The notes under the pieces were generated by a model. It searched no databases. It was not told where the DNA came from and saw only the letters and a list, made by a program, of their open reading frames with translations. Positions 16,360-23,965 of a stretch of DNA of 64,000 nucleotides are shown one piece after another (position 1 is the stretch's first letter; each line of letters opens with the position of its first letter). The DNA is from Clostridia bacterium (GTDB lineage Bacteria > Bacillota > Clostridia > Oscillospirales > Acutalibacteraceae). The stretch is taken from assembly GCA_017516745.1 (NCBI GenBank), contig JAFXBF010000011.1, positions 124,001 to 188,000 on the forward strand, given 5' to 3'. A program made the position numbers and the translations under genes.

Positions 16360-17317
16360 AAAGAAAATTTCCGTAATGATTCCGTGCTACAACGAAGAGG
16401 AAAACGCACGCCCGATTTACGAGGCGGTAAAAAATGAGCTTGTCACAAATTTGCCGCAGTACGATTACGAAATCCTCTTTATCGACAATAAATCAACGGA
16501 CAGCACAAGAAAAATCATCCGTGAAATCTGCAAGGAAAACAAAAAGGTAAGGGCTATTTTCAACTGCCGAAATTTCGGCCAGTTCAACAGCCCCTATTAC
16601 GGAATTATCAACACAAGCGGTGACTGCTGTATCACAATCTGTGCCGATTTTCAGGACCCCGTTGAGCTCATTCCGCAGTTTGTAAAGGAATGGGAAAACG
16701 GCTATAAGGTCGTAATCGGTGTTAAGACACAGTCGAAGGAAAGCAAAATAATGTATGCCTTGCGTTCGCTTTATTACAAGGCTATCAAGAAAATGAGCAA
16801 CGTTGAGCAGATTGAGCATTTCACAGGCTTTGGTCTTTACGACAAGAGCTTTGTTAAGACCCTGCGTGAGCTTGATGACCCGCAGCCCTTTATACGTGGT
16901 ATTGTTGCCGAGCTTGGCCCCGAAAGAAAGGAAATTGAGTACACACAGCCCAAGCGTCGGGCAGGCAAAACCCACAACAATTTCTACAGCCTTTACGATG
17001 CGGCTATGCTCTCCTTCACTTCCTATACAAAAATCGGTCTGCGCCTTGCTGTTTTTGCAGGCGGTGCATTTTCGCTTATAGGCTTTATTATTGCACTCAT
17101 TTATCTTATATTAAAACTCGTCAACTGGTACCGTTTCCCTGCAGGCACAACCCCGATTCTTATCGGTGTTTTCCTTATGGGCTCAATACAGATGTTCTTT
17201 ATCGGTCTGCTTGGCGAATACATTATGAATATCAACAGCCGTGTTATGAAACGTCCCCTCGTTGTCGAGGAGGAAAGGCTTAATTTTGAGGAGGAAAACG
17301 AAAATGGAAACCCGTGA
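16352..17317 (+). CDS. Glycosyltransferase family 2 with two C-terminal membrane helices (GtrB/DPM1-like)
   Basis: A 321-residue GT-A enzyme. SVMIPCYNEEENARPIYEAV (about 5-24), FIDNKSTDSTRKII (about 45-58) and CADFQDPVELI (about 97-107) are the polyprenyl-phosphate sugar transferase pattern. Two hydrophobic helices lie at about 231-254 and 265-290, followed by a charged tail. Such enzymes load a single sugar onto undecaprenyl phosphate for later transfer outside the cell. The context suggests it handles the dideoxyhexose made upstream, which is an inference. It overlaps genes on both sides. Confidence 0.83.
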   Translation: MDKKKISVMIPCYNEEENARPIYEAVKNELVTNLPQYDYEILFIDNKSTDSTRKIIREICKENKKVRAIFNCRNFGQFNSPYYGIINTSGDCCITICADFQDPVELIPQFVKEWENGYKVVIGVKTQSKESKIMYALRSLYYKAIKKMSNVEQIEHFTGFGLYDKSFVKTLRELDDPQPFIRGIVAELGPERKEIEYTQPKRRAGKTHNNFYSLYDAAMLSFTSYTKIGLRLAVFAGGAFSLIGFIIALIYLILKLVNWYRFPAGTTPILIGVFLMGSIQMFFIGLLGEYIMNINSRVMKRPLVVEEERLNFEEENENGNP

Positions 17318-17849
17318 AGAAACCGTATTTAAAAACACGATATACAGAGGTAAAATCATAAACCTGCGTGTCGATATTGCAGGTCTTCCCGACGGCAGAG
17401 AGGCCGTGCGTGAATTTGTCGAGCACAACGGCGGCGTTACCGTTGCCGCACTGACCGACGATATGCAGCTCATTTTCGTCAGACAGTTCCGTTACCCCTA
17501 TATGGAAGAGGTGCTCGAGCTGCCTGCAGGCAAGCTCGAAAAAGGCGAAAATCCGCTTGAAGCAGGCAAGCGAGAGCTTGAGGAAGAGGGCGGAGTAAAA
17601 GCGGGCCAGTTTATCAGCCTCGGCGAATTCTACCCAACCCCCGGTTATACAAACGAGATTATTTACCTCTACGCCGCCCGTGACCTCGTTCAGGTTGAGC
17701 AGAATCTCGACGAGGACGAGTTCCTCAACGTCGAGTACATACCGCTTGCAGATGCAGTCGATATGGTGCTCACCAATCAGATAAAGGACGGCAAAACTCA
17801 AGCCGCAGTCCTCAAATTAGCCGCTCTCATTGAAAGAAAAGCGAAATAA
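17304..17849 (+). CDS. nudF: Nudix hydrolase, ADP-ribose pyrophosphatase type
   Basis: A 181-residue enzyme with a clear Nudix box, GKLEKGENPLEAGKRELEEE (about 74-93), matching GX5EX7REUXEEXGU. The following FISLGEFYPTPGYTNEII is typical of ADP-ribose pyrophosphatases, which cleave ADP-ribose to AMP and ribose-5-phosphate. ATG 17304 has GAGGAGG at 17289-17294 and overlaps the GT2 gene by 14 bp, so it is the last gene of that operon. The role is probably housekeeping cleanup of nucleotide sugars. Confidence 0.87.
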   Translation: METREETVFKNTIYRGKIINLRVDIAGLPDGREAVREFVEHNGGVTVAALTDDMQLIFVRQFRYPYMEEVLELPAGKLEKGENPLEAGKRELEEEGGVKAGQFISLGEFYPTPGYTNEIIYLYAARDLVQVEQNLDEDEFLNVEYIPLADAVDMVLTNQIKDGKTQAAVLKLAALIERKAK

Positions 17850-17873
17850 ACATTAAATCAAGGCGATATAACT

Positions 17874-18794
17874 ATGAAAATTGATATCAGCGAAGTCTGC
17901 ATTTGGATTGAATGGGACTGTGAAGATGAAGATGACAATATTTACGAAGTGGTAAATTGGTTTGAAAAAAGCAGTTATCAATTCTTTTCTACTGAAGATT
18001 TGCTCGAAGAATTCGGCTACAGAAATTATCAGGAAATTGTCGATTCGGGCTTTTTTATCCCTGTATCAAAAACCGATACGGTTGCCCTTATGAAGCAGTT
18101 TGTCGGTTCTCATAACGAGGGCAAAGCGATAGCAAAAGAAATTGACAACATCATAAAAAATGATAATTACGGCTATGATTCAGGTTATGCTGTTGCGTTC
18201 AGAATTATTATGGAAGTTAACGAAGATATTTGCGATGAATACATACAGTTTCAAAAAGAACGCCTGACAAAAGACGCTGTTAAATGGTGCGAAGAAAACG
18301 GAATAGCGTATTATTTTGAAAACAGCGAATACAAGAAAATTGATATAAATGCTATTACGGATTACGGTATGTATTACAGCGATGATGAAGATGCCAACGA
18401 AACTGTTTTGTTCGATGTCAAAAAATTTGAGACTATTTCTTTTGATGAAGCCAATGAAAATTTAGGTGCTGGCAAAGTATCTGAATTATTATCTTCTGGT
18501 CGTTTCATAGAGTTATTCCGTACAGATGTAACGGTATTACAGAAAGACTATGCATCAGCATATAAAAACGGAAAGTATCTTGCAAAAATCGAAAAGACAA
18601 TGGCTAAAGAAGACTGCCCTTTTTCCGAAGCTTTTGAAATGGTGTTTGGCGACGGAAAACTTTATACTGAATGGGAAAGTTTTATAAAAGAAAAATTAGT
18701 GAGCGATGCAATAGAATGGTGCAACAAACACAATATTGATTTCTTCATTTCCAAAGATAAACCTGACCATTTGGGCAGTAAAATAAAGTTATGA
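17874..18794 (+). CDS. Unknown acidic protein made of two repeated halves
   Basis: A 306-residue cytoplasmic protein without a recognised domain. It has an internal duplication: residues about 33-155 and 183-300 share the same order of blocks. The clearest is FQKERLTKDAVKWCEENGIA (first half) against FIKEKLVSDAIEWCNKHNID (second half), and each half has an SGFFI/SGRFI-type segment and a NEGKAIAKEI/KNGKYLAKIE segment. It is more AT-rich than the genes before it. It starts 24 bp after the Nudix gene and is followed by the Fic toxin-antitoxin promoter. No function is proposed. Confidence 0.7.
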   Translation: MKIDISEVCIWIEWDCEDEDDNIYEVVNWFEKSSYQFFSTEDLLEEFGYRNYQEIVDSGFFIPVSKTDTVALMKQFVGSHNEGKAIAKEIDNIIKNDNYGYDSGYAVAFRIIMEVNEDICDEYIQFQKERLTKDAVKWCEENGIAYYFENSEYKKIDINAITDYGMYYSDDEDANETVLFDVKKFETISFDEANENLGAGKVSELLSSGRFIELFRTDVTVLQKDYASAYKNGKYLAKIEKTMAKEDCPFSEAFEMVFGDGKLYTEWESFIKEKLVSDAIEWCNKHNIDFFISKDKPDHLGSKIKL

Positions 18795-18830
18795 CGTTTG
18801 TGAAATAAAAACAATATCGGATACTTATTA

Positions 18831-18859
18831 TTGACTGTCAATACTTTTTCGGTTAGAAT
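18831..18859 (+). promoter_or_regulatory. Promoter of the Fic module
   Basis: TTGACT (18831-18836), a 17-nt spacer and TAGAAT (18854-18859). The -35 overlaps the small palindrome TTGACTGTCAA, a possible autoregulatory site. Confidence 0.68.
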
Positions 18860-18885
18860 AACAGTAGTGAAAAGGGGTGATTTTT

Positions 18886-19053
18886 TTGAGTCCGTTATAT
18901 ACAAAAGCTATTAATAATGCAGTTGCAAGCGTTGAAATGGAAGGCTTTGCGGTTACAGATGAGTGTAAGGCTCTGTGTGAAAAACTGCTTGATAAAACAA
19001 TTACCTTTGAAGAGTATTTAGAGGCTGTCAAAAAATCACAGGGGATAGCGTAA
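18886..19053 (+). CDS. VbhA-like antitoxin of the Fic module
   Basis: A 55-residue protein starting at TTG 18886 behind AAAGGGGTGA (18871-18880). It contains NAVASVEMEGF (about 10-20), which fits the Fic inhibitory motif (S/T)xxxE(G/N): Ser-Val-Glu-Met-Glu-Gly. The rest, VTDECKALCEKLLDKTITFEEYLEAV, follows the antitoxin VbhA domain. Class I Fic inhibitors are separate small proteins that insert this helix and its Glu into the Fic ATP site. Its stop overlaps the Fic start codon by one base, as expected for a coupled toxin-antitoxin pair. Confidence 0.82.
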   Translation: MSPLYTKAINNAVASVEMEGFAVTDECKALCEKLLDKTITFEEYLEAVKKSQGIA

Positions 19054-19649
19054 TGAGTTATAATATTGATGCGCTGACAAATGACTGTTACGAAGGAACA
19101 ACCTGCCTGATAAACAAATTCAATATTACCGATGAAGAAAAACTTAAAGCTCTCGAAAGCGCAATTACTTTTGCAAAAGCGAGTGAGTTGGAGCATACAC
19201 CGATTAACGGTAATTTTGATTTTGAACACTATAAATCAATTCACAAATATCTTTTCGAGGATTTATATGACTGGGCAGGAAAAATCCGTACAGTTGATAT
19301 GGCTAAAAAGGGAACACAGTTTGTTCCTGCGAAGCAGATTGAATATATTGCAGAGAAGTGCTTTGAAAGACTGAAAAATGAAAATTATTTCAGAACTGAT
19401 GACTTCGATTTATTCCTGAATAATATCGTTGATTTTTACTGCGTTACAAATTCGTTACATCCGTTTCGTGAGGGTAACGGCAGAACACAAAGGATTTTTA
19501 TATCCCAACTTTTGCGCCTCAACGGATATGAGGCGGATTACAGTTGTATCGATAATGATGATTTAATTATAGCAACCATTCAGGCATCAAACGGTGTAAC
19601 CGATTACCTCAAAGAGGTTTTTGAAAAAATCATTGTTAAAGCTGAATAA
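19053..19649 (+). CDS. Fic family protein (AMP-transferase toxin, VbhT-like)
   Basis: A 198-residue Fic-domain protein. The catalytic loop SLHPFREGNGRTQRIF (about 136-151) matches HPFxxGNGRxxR completely, so it should be an active adenylyltransferase that moves AMP from ATP onto target proteins; known bacterial targets of small Fic toxins include gyrase and topoisomerase IV. LFEDLYDWAGKIRTVDMAK (about 67-85) is the usual upstream flap region. There is no inhibitory helix in the protein itself; it is supplied by the overlapping upstream gene. AT-rich compared with neighbours, consistent with an acquired module. Confidence 0.92.
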   Translation: MSYNIDALTNDCYEGTTCLINKFNITDEEKLKALESAITFAKASELEHTPINGNFDFEHYKSIHKYLFEDLYDWAGKIRTVDMAKKGTQFVPAKQIEYIAEKCFERLKNENYFRTDDFDLFLNNIVDFYCVTNSLHPFREGNGRTQRIFISQLLRLNGYEADYSCIDNDDLIIATIQASNGVTDYLKEVFEKIIVKAE

Positions 19650-19658
19650 TTTTATAAA

Positions 19659-19699
19659 AACGGACAGCAACCGTAACAGGTTACTGTCCGTTATCTTTT
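19659..19699. terminator. Shared terminator between fic and rubredoxin
   Basis: AACGGACAG (19659-19667) pairs perfectly with CTGTCCGTT (19684-19692), followed by ATCTTTTTTT on the plus strand and AAAA-flanked (T-run) on the minus strand, so it can work in both directions. Confidence 0.82.
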
Positions 19700-19702
19700 T
19701 TT

Positions 19703-19858
19703 CTATTCTTCGCTGAACATATCTTTGCCGACACTGCACAGGGGACAGACGAAATCCTCGGGTATATCCTCAAACTTTGTGCCGGGGACTATACCGCCCT
19801 CGGGGTAACCCTTTTCCTCGTCGTAAATCCAACCGCAGACGTCACAAACATATTTCAT
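19703..19858 (-). CDS. Rubredoxin
   Basis: A 51-residue protein, [19 protein letters not shown] at the N-terminus and [13 protein letters not shown] near the end. Two CxxC pairs (Cys 5, 8 and 38, 41) bind one iron atom, as in all rubredoxins of about 52 residues. It is a one-electron carrier in the cytoplasm and probably reduces the rubrerythrin encoded just upstream on the same strand. AAAGGAG precedes ATG 19858. Together they form a peroxide defence pair of anaerobes. Confidence 0.95.
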   Translation of the reverse strand: MKYVCDVCGWIYDEEKGYPEGGIVPGTKFEDIPEDFVCPLCSVGKDMFSEE

Positions 19859-19887
19859 TGTGCAAAACTCCTTTGTAATAAACTGTA

Positions 19888-20424
19888 TCAGTAGTTTATT
19901 ACTCTCAGCTCAAAATATGCCTGCGGATGTGCGCAAACGGGGCATTTTTCGGGTGCTTCCTCGCTGTCAACAATGTGACCGCAGTTGCGGCAAATCCATA
20001 CTGTCTTGACGTTCTTCTTGAAAACTTCGTCCTTCTCGATATTTTCAAGGAGCTTGAGGTATCTTTCCTCGTGCTCTTTTTCAATTGCGGCTACGCCCTC
20101 GAAAAGGTCGGCAATCTGGTCAAAGCCCTCTTCTCTTGCTTCTCTTGCCATACGGGCATACATCTCTGTCCATTCCTCGTTTTCGCCTGCTGCTGCAGCC
20201 TTGAGGTTTTCCTCTGTTGTGCCGATACCGCTTAAGAGCTTGAACCAGATTTTTGCGTGCTCTTTTTCGTTGTTTGCGGTTTCAAGGAAGAGTGCGGAAA
20301 TCTGCTCGTAGCCGTCCTTCTTTGCCTTGGAAGCAAAGTATGTATATTTGTTGCGTGCCATGCTTTCGCCTGCAAACGCTTCCATAAGATTCTTTTCGGT
20401 CTTTGTACCCTTGAGGTTTGACAT
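19888..20424 (-). CDS. rbr: Rubrerythrin
   Basis: A 178-residue non-haem iron protein that reduces hydrogen peroxide to water in anaerobes. The N-terminal ferritin-like bundle has the diiron ligands [12 protein letters not shown] (about 16-27), [10 protein letters not shown] (about 51-60) and [11 protein letters not shown] (about 111-121). The C-terminal rubredoxin domain has WICRNCGHI and [11 protein letters not shown]. The length is standard. It lies 29 bp upstream of rubredoxin on the minus strand, behind its own promoter and a GGAGAG site. Confidence 0.96.
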   Translation of the reverse strand: MSNLKGTKTEKNLMEAFAGESMARNKYTYFASKAKKDGYEQISALFLETANNEKEHAKIWFKLLSGIGTTEENLKAAAAGENEEWTEMYARMAREAREEGFDQIADLFEGVAAIEKEHEERYLKLLENIEKDEVFKKNVKTVWICRNCGHIVDSEEAPEKCPVCAHPQAYFELRVINY

Positions 20425-20488
20425 AATTTTAACTCTCCTTTTGTGTATATTGTTTGATTTGAAGCGTTAATTTGTGCTTCTAATATGT

Positions 20489-20517
20489 AATATAACATAT
20501 TTGTTAAAATTTGTAAA
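20489..20517 (-). promoter_or_regulatory. Promoter of the rubrerythrin-rubredoxin pair
   Basis: On the minus strand: TTTACA (20517-20512), a 17-nt spacer and TATATT (20494-20489). No clear PerR box could be assigned. Confidence 0.6.
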
Positions 20518-20543
20518 CAGAAAATTAAGAGATAAAATATTAA

Positions 20544-20572
20544 TTGAAATATAAATATTTATGTGTTATAAT
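20544..20572 (+). promoter_or_regulatory. Promoter of the tmk operon
   Basis: TTGAAA (20544-20549), a 17-nt spacer and TATAAT (20567-20572), 45 bp before tmk. It probably serves 20618-27121, since gaps in that run are short and the first plus-strand terminator is at 27129. Confidence 0.75.
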
Positions 20573-20617
20573 TTACAATGTATAATTAGGTGAACTGTGT
20601 TTTAAGGAGATAAGAAT

Positions 20618-21289
20618 ATGGGCAGAATGATAGTTATAGAGGGTCTTGACGGCAGCGGAAAATCCACACAGATTGAGCTGCTCAAAAAGTATTTTCAGCA
20701 GGCAGGCTGTTCATATAAGCAGATAAAGCTGCCCGATTACGAGGACCCGTCGAGCACGCTTGTGCGTATGTACCTTGGCGGTGCCTTCGGCAAAAAGCCT
20801 GAGGATGTCGGTGCCTTTGCGGCCTCCGCTTTCTTTGCTGTTGACCGTTTTGCAAGCTTCAAGCAGCACTGGCAGGCAGATTACGACGGCGGCAGATTAA
20901 TTCTTGCCGACCGCTACACAACCTCCAACGCATACCACCAGCTTGAAAAAATGCCTAAAGATAAGTGGGACGAATATCTCTCCTGGCTTGAGGATTTTGA
21001 ATATGTAAAGCTCGGAATACCAAAGCCCGATTTTGTTGTTTACCTCGATATGCCCATTGATGTTTCGCAGAAGCTCATGTCCTTGCGCAGCGAAAAAACA
21101 GGCGAGAAAAAGGATGTGCACGAGGCGGATGTTGAATATCTTTATCGCTGCCGTGAGGCTGCTATGTATGCCGCAGAAAAAATGGGCTGGACGGTTATCA
21201 CCTGCGCCGAAAACGGCGAGCCCTACAGCATTGCTAAAATTCACGAAATGATAGTTGAGGCTCTGCCTCAGGAGTTTATTTATGCTTGA
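20618..21289 (+). CDS. tmk: Thymidylate kinase
   Basis: A 223-residue P-loop kinase that phosphorylates dTMP to dTDP. The Walker A is EGLDGSGKSTQIELL (about 8-22), followed by ADRYTTSNAYHQ (about 97-108) with the DRY motif. The size is the usual 200-225. AAGGAG (20605-20610) precedes ATG 20618. It heads a long operon and overlaps the next gene by 8 bp. It acts downstream of the ThyX-like protein encoded about 11 kb away. Confidence 0.93.
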   Translation: MGRMIVIEGLDGSGKSTQIELLKKYFQQAGCSYKQIKLPDYEDPSSTLVRMYLGGAFGKKPEDVGAFAASAFFAVDRFASFKQHWQADYDGGRLILADRYTTSNAYHQLEKMPKDKWDEYLSWLEDFEYVKLGIPKPDFVVYLDMPIDVSQKLMSLRSEKTGEKKDVHEADVEYLYRCREAAMYAAEKMGWTVITCAENGEPYSIAKIHEMIVEALPQEFIYA

Positions 21290-22172
21290 TTTTCACCCGA
21301 TAACATTGGCGGACAAGCCCCGTGCGGACGAAATTCTTCTCACCGCCCCGAATATGGGCTGTGAATACTGCTTCGGCACGCTGTTTATTTGGAGAAATAT
21401 TTATAAAACGCAGATAGCCTTTCACGGCTCAATGCTCACCGCAAAGTACGTCACCGAGGACGGCGTTTGTTATTGCTGTCCCGTTGGCGAGGGTGATTTT
21501 GCCGAAATGGTTGAGCTTATAGTTAAAGATGCTGAAAAAGACGGCAACCGTACCGTAATTCTGGGATGCTCAGCCGAGGATAAGGCAAAAATTGAAAGCC
21601 TTTTCCCTGATAAATTCACCTTTACCGCAGATGACAGCCGCTTTGATTATATCTACTCCGCCGAAAAGCTTGCCACGCTTTCGGGCAAGAAGCTGCACGG
21701 AAAGCGCAACCATATTTCCGCCTTTGTGCGTAACAATCCCGAGTGGATTTTTGAAGAAATAACCAACGAGAATCTCGGCCAATGTGCCGCTATGAATGAA
21801 CGCTGGCTTATGCTCAACGAGTATAAGGACGAGGTTGCAATTTCCGCCGAGCACAACGCCCTCAACGAAGCCATAGCCCATTATGATGAGCTGGGCTTGT
21901 GGGGCGGTCTTATCCGTGCAGGCGGTGAGATTGTCGCCTTCTCCTTTGGCGAAAGGCTCAACGATAAGGTGTTCTGTACCCATTTTGAAAAGGCTTATGC
22001 CACCGTGCAGGGTGCTTACCCGATAATCAACCGTGAAATGGCGGTAAGGCTTAAGGGTGAGTATGAGCTTATCAACAGGGAGGAGGACACGGGTGCACCC
22101 GGCTTGCGCAAGGCGAAGCAGTCCTACTACCCCGAAATATGGCTCGAAAAATTCAGCGCAGAGTGTGATTGA
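21282..22172 (+). CDS. DUF2156 (phosphatidylglycerol lysyltransferase-type) protein
   Basis: A 296-residue protein with the two-GNAT fold of DUF2156. LDFHPITLADKPRADEILL opens it; GKKLHGKRNHISAFVRNNP (about 124-142) and the C-terminal GAYPIINREMAVRLK followed by NREEDTGAPGLRKAKQSY (about 245-280) are the characteristic parts. Membrane-bound relatives transfer lysine from tRNA to lipid; this one has no membrane domain, and its substrate is unknown. ATG 21282 is chosen because AGGAG (21271-21275) precedes it. It overlaps tmk by 8 bp. Confidence 0.8.
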   Translation: MLDFHPITLADKPRADEILLTAPNMGCEYCFGTLFIWRNIYKTQIAFHGSMLTAKYVTEDGVCYCCPVGEGDFAEMVELIVKDAEKDGNRTVILGCSAEDKAKIESLFPDKFTFTADDSRFDYIYSAEKLATLSGKKLHGKRNHISAFVRNNPEWIFEEITNENLGQCAAMNERWLMLNEYKDEVAISAEHNALNEAIAHYDELGLWGGLIRAGGEIVAFSFGERLNDKVFCTHFEKAYATVQGAYPIINREMAVRLKGEYELINREEDTGAPGLRKAKQSYYPEIWLEKFSAECD

Positions 22173-22176
22173 TTTG

Positions 22177-22824
22177 GTGAAATTTGAAAACGAAAAATTA
22201 CGCAGTCAGGCAGTCTGCCTTTGGAAAGAGGCATTCGGCGACAGCGAAGAATATATAAACTTTTTTCTTGATACACATAAAGGCTGTACCTTTGTGCCGC
22301 TTATTGAAAACGGCGTGCTTGTCAGCGCACTTTACCTGATTGACGGTGTGCTTAATGATGTTGACGGCTTTTACCTTTTTGCCGCCGCAACCTTTAAGGA
22401 GCACCGCTCAAAGGGATATATGGCACGGCTTCTCAAGCTCGCAGAAGAAAAGGCAAAGCAGAAAAACAAGAGCTTTATTGCCCTTGTCCCTGCCGAAAAA
22501 AGCCTTTTTGGTTATTACTCACGCTTTGGCTACAAGACAGCCTTTTACGCAAAAAAGCAACCAAAAAATCTGCCTGTGCCTGAAGCGGAAAACCGCTTTG
22601 TCTGGTGCAAAGAGCATATTGATTATATCCTTGCCGAGCACGCAAAATACGGCACGGATATATTAAAAAATGACGGCGAAATATATTCCGTTTTCGGCGG
22701 TGAATATATAAAAGTGCCGTGCGAAAGAAATGAAGAATACCGCTACGGTATGCTTCTTGAGCTGGATGAAAAATCAAAGAAACTCACACAGCTTAATTCA
22801 TATATTGGCTTAACTCTGGAGTGA
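22177..22824 (+). CDS. GNAT family N-acetyltransferase
   Basis: A 215-residue acetyltransferase. The acetyl-CoA site is seen in TFKEHRSKGYMARLLKLAEE, matching the R/QxxGxG/A loop in degenerate form, followed by ALVPAEKSLFGYYSRFGYK, typical of the GNAT C-terminal half. The start is uncertain: GTG 22177 or TTG 22174 both lie just after the preceding stop, and no ATG fits; a longer open frame upstream is only an overlap with the previous gene. The substrate is unknown. It may pair functionally with the DUF2156 protein, which also has a GNAT-like fold. Confidence 0.78.
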   Translation: MKFENEKLRSQAVCLWKEAFGDSEEYINFFLDTHKGCTFVPLIENGVLVSALYLIDGVLNDVDGFYLFAAATFKEHRSKGYMARLLKLAEEKAKQKNKSFIALVPAEKSLFGYYSRFGYKTAFYAKKQPKNLPVPEAENRFVWCKEHIDYILAEHAKYGTDILKNDGEIYSVFGGEYIKVPCERNEEYRYGMLLELDEKSKKLTQLNSYIGLTLE

Positions 22825-22837
22825 AGGAGAAATGAAA

Positions 22838-23380
22838 ATGATATACGTATTTTTTGCCGAAGGCTTTGAAGAAGTCGAGGCACTTGCAACGGTCGATGTT
22901 CTTCGCCGTGCAGGGCTTGACGTTAAAACAGTCGGCGTTACTGGCAAAACCGTCAGCGGCTCACACAGCATCCCGATAGTCTGCGACTGTGAAATAAGTG
23001 AAATTACACCCGATGAGAGTATTCAGGCGGTTGTGCTTCCGGGCGGTATGCCGGGCACGGTAAACCTCGAAAAATCAGCAGAGGTCAATGCCTTTATTGA
23101 CTATGCAAACGAGAACGGCAAATACATCTGCGCTATCTGTGCCGCACCGAGCATACTCGGCAAAAAGGGTCTGCTCGAAGGTAAGGAAGCAATCTGCTTC
23201 CCCGGCTTTGAAGAATATCTCTACGGCGCAACAGTTTCTGAAAAATCGGTTGTTGCCGACGGTAAGGTTATCACCGCAAAGGCTTGCGGAGTTGCGCTTA
23301 AATTCGGCAAGGTCATAGCTGAGCAGTTTATCGGAAAAGAAAAAGCGGAAAAGCTTTGGGAGTCGCTTTACAATGATTAA
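22838..23380 (+). CDS. DJ-1/PfpI family protein
   Basis: A 180-residue protein of the DJ-1/YajL group, cytoplasmic class I amidotransferase-like proteins linked to glyoxal and protein damage control. MIYVFFAEGFEEVEALATVD carries the conserved Glu, VVLPGGMPG the glycine loop, and ICAICAAPSILG (about 98-109) the nucleophile cysteine. AGGAG (22825-22829) sits 8 nt before ATG 22838 but only 2 nt before another in-frame ATG at 22832, so 22838 is favoured. It overlaps the next gene by 8 bp. Confidence 0.9.
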   Translation: MIYVFFAEGFEEVEALATVDVLRRAGLDVKTVGVTGKTVSGSHSIPIVCDCEISEITPDESIQAVVLPGGMPGTVNLEKSAEVNAFIDYANENGKYICAICAAPSILGKKGLLEGKEAICFPGFEEYLYGATVSEKSVVADGKVITAKACGVALKFGKVIAEQFIGKEKAEKLWESLYND

Positions 23381-23951
23381 TGATATCAGACCCGAAAAAG
23401 CGGCACTGCGAAACGCCGCAATAGAGTGGAGAAAGGCACTTTCACGCTCCGAAAAGCAGAGGATGGATTTTAAAATTCAGAGCAAGGTTATGAATCTCTG
23501 GAAATTCCGTGAGGTTTCAACCGTTTTGCTATACTGTGCAAAGCCCGTTGAAATTGACACAAAGCTGCTTATTGAGCGTGCGTCTGCGCTCGGCAAAACC
23601 GTTGCCGTGCCCCGTTGTGTGCCCGGTACGAGAGAGATGGATTTTTACGTAATCACAAGCTTTGACGACCTTGAAGCTGGTGCCTTCGGCGTGCTTGAGC
23701 CGATACCCGAAAGGTGCAGAAAGCTCAGTGATTTTACGTCGAGTGTCTGCATTGTGCCTGCCCTTGTTTACGATAAGCAGGGCTTTCGCCTCGGCTACGG
23801 CAAGGGCTATTACGACCGCTTTCTTTCCGGCTACAAGGGTAATTGCATAGGTCTTGCATACTCGGATTGGGTAAAGGAAAGCCTGCCTCACGGAAAATTT
23901 GACCGTAAGGTGGATATAATAGTAACTGAAAAAGATAACTATTTTTGTTGA
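23373..23951 (+). CDS. 5-formyltetrahydrofolate cyclo-ligase
   Basis: A 192-residue MTHFS enzyme that uses ATP to return 5-formyl-THF to the active folate pool as methenyl-THF. The motif GFRLGYGKGYYDRFL (about 137-151) is the family signature, and KAALRNAAIEWRKAL near the start is the substrate-binding segment. The length is the usual 180-200. It lies in the same operon as tmk, consistent with support of folate-dependent nucleotide synthesis. Confidence 0.92.
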   Translation: MINDIRPEKAALRNAAIEWRKALSRSEKQRMDFKIQSKVMNLWKFREVSTVLLYCAKPVEIDTKLLIERASALGKTVAVPRCVPGTREMDFYVITSFDDLEAGAFGVLEPIPERCRKLSDFTSSVCIVPALVYDKQGFRLGYGKGYYDRFLSGYKGNCIGLAYSDWVKESLPHGKFDRKVDIIVTEKDNYFC

Positions 23952-23965
23952 CAGGAGTTACATAA

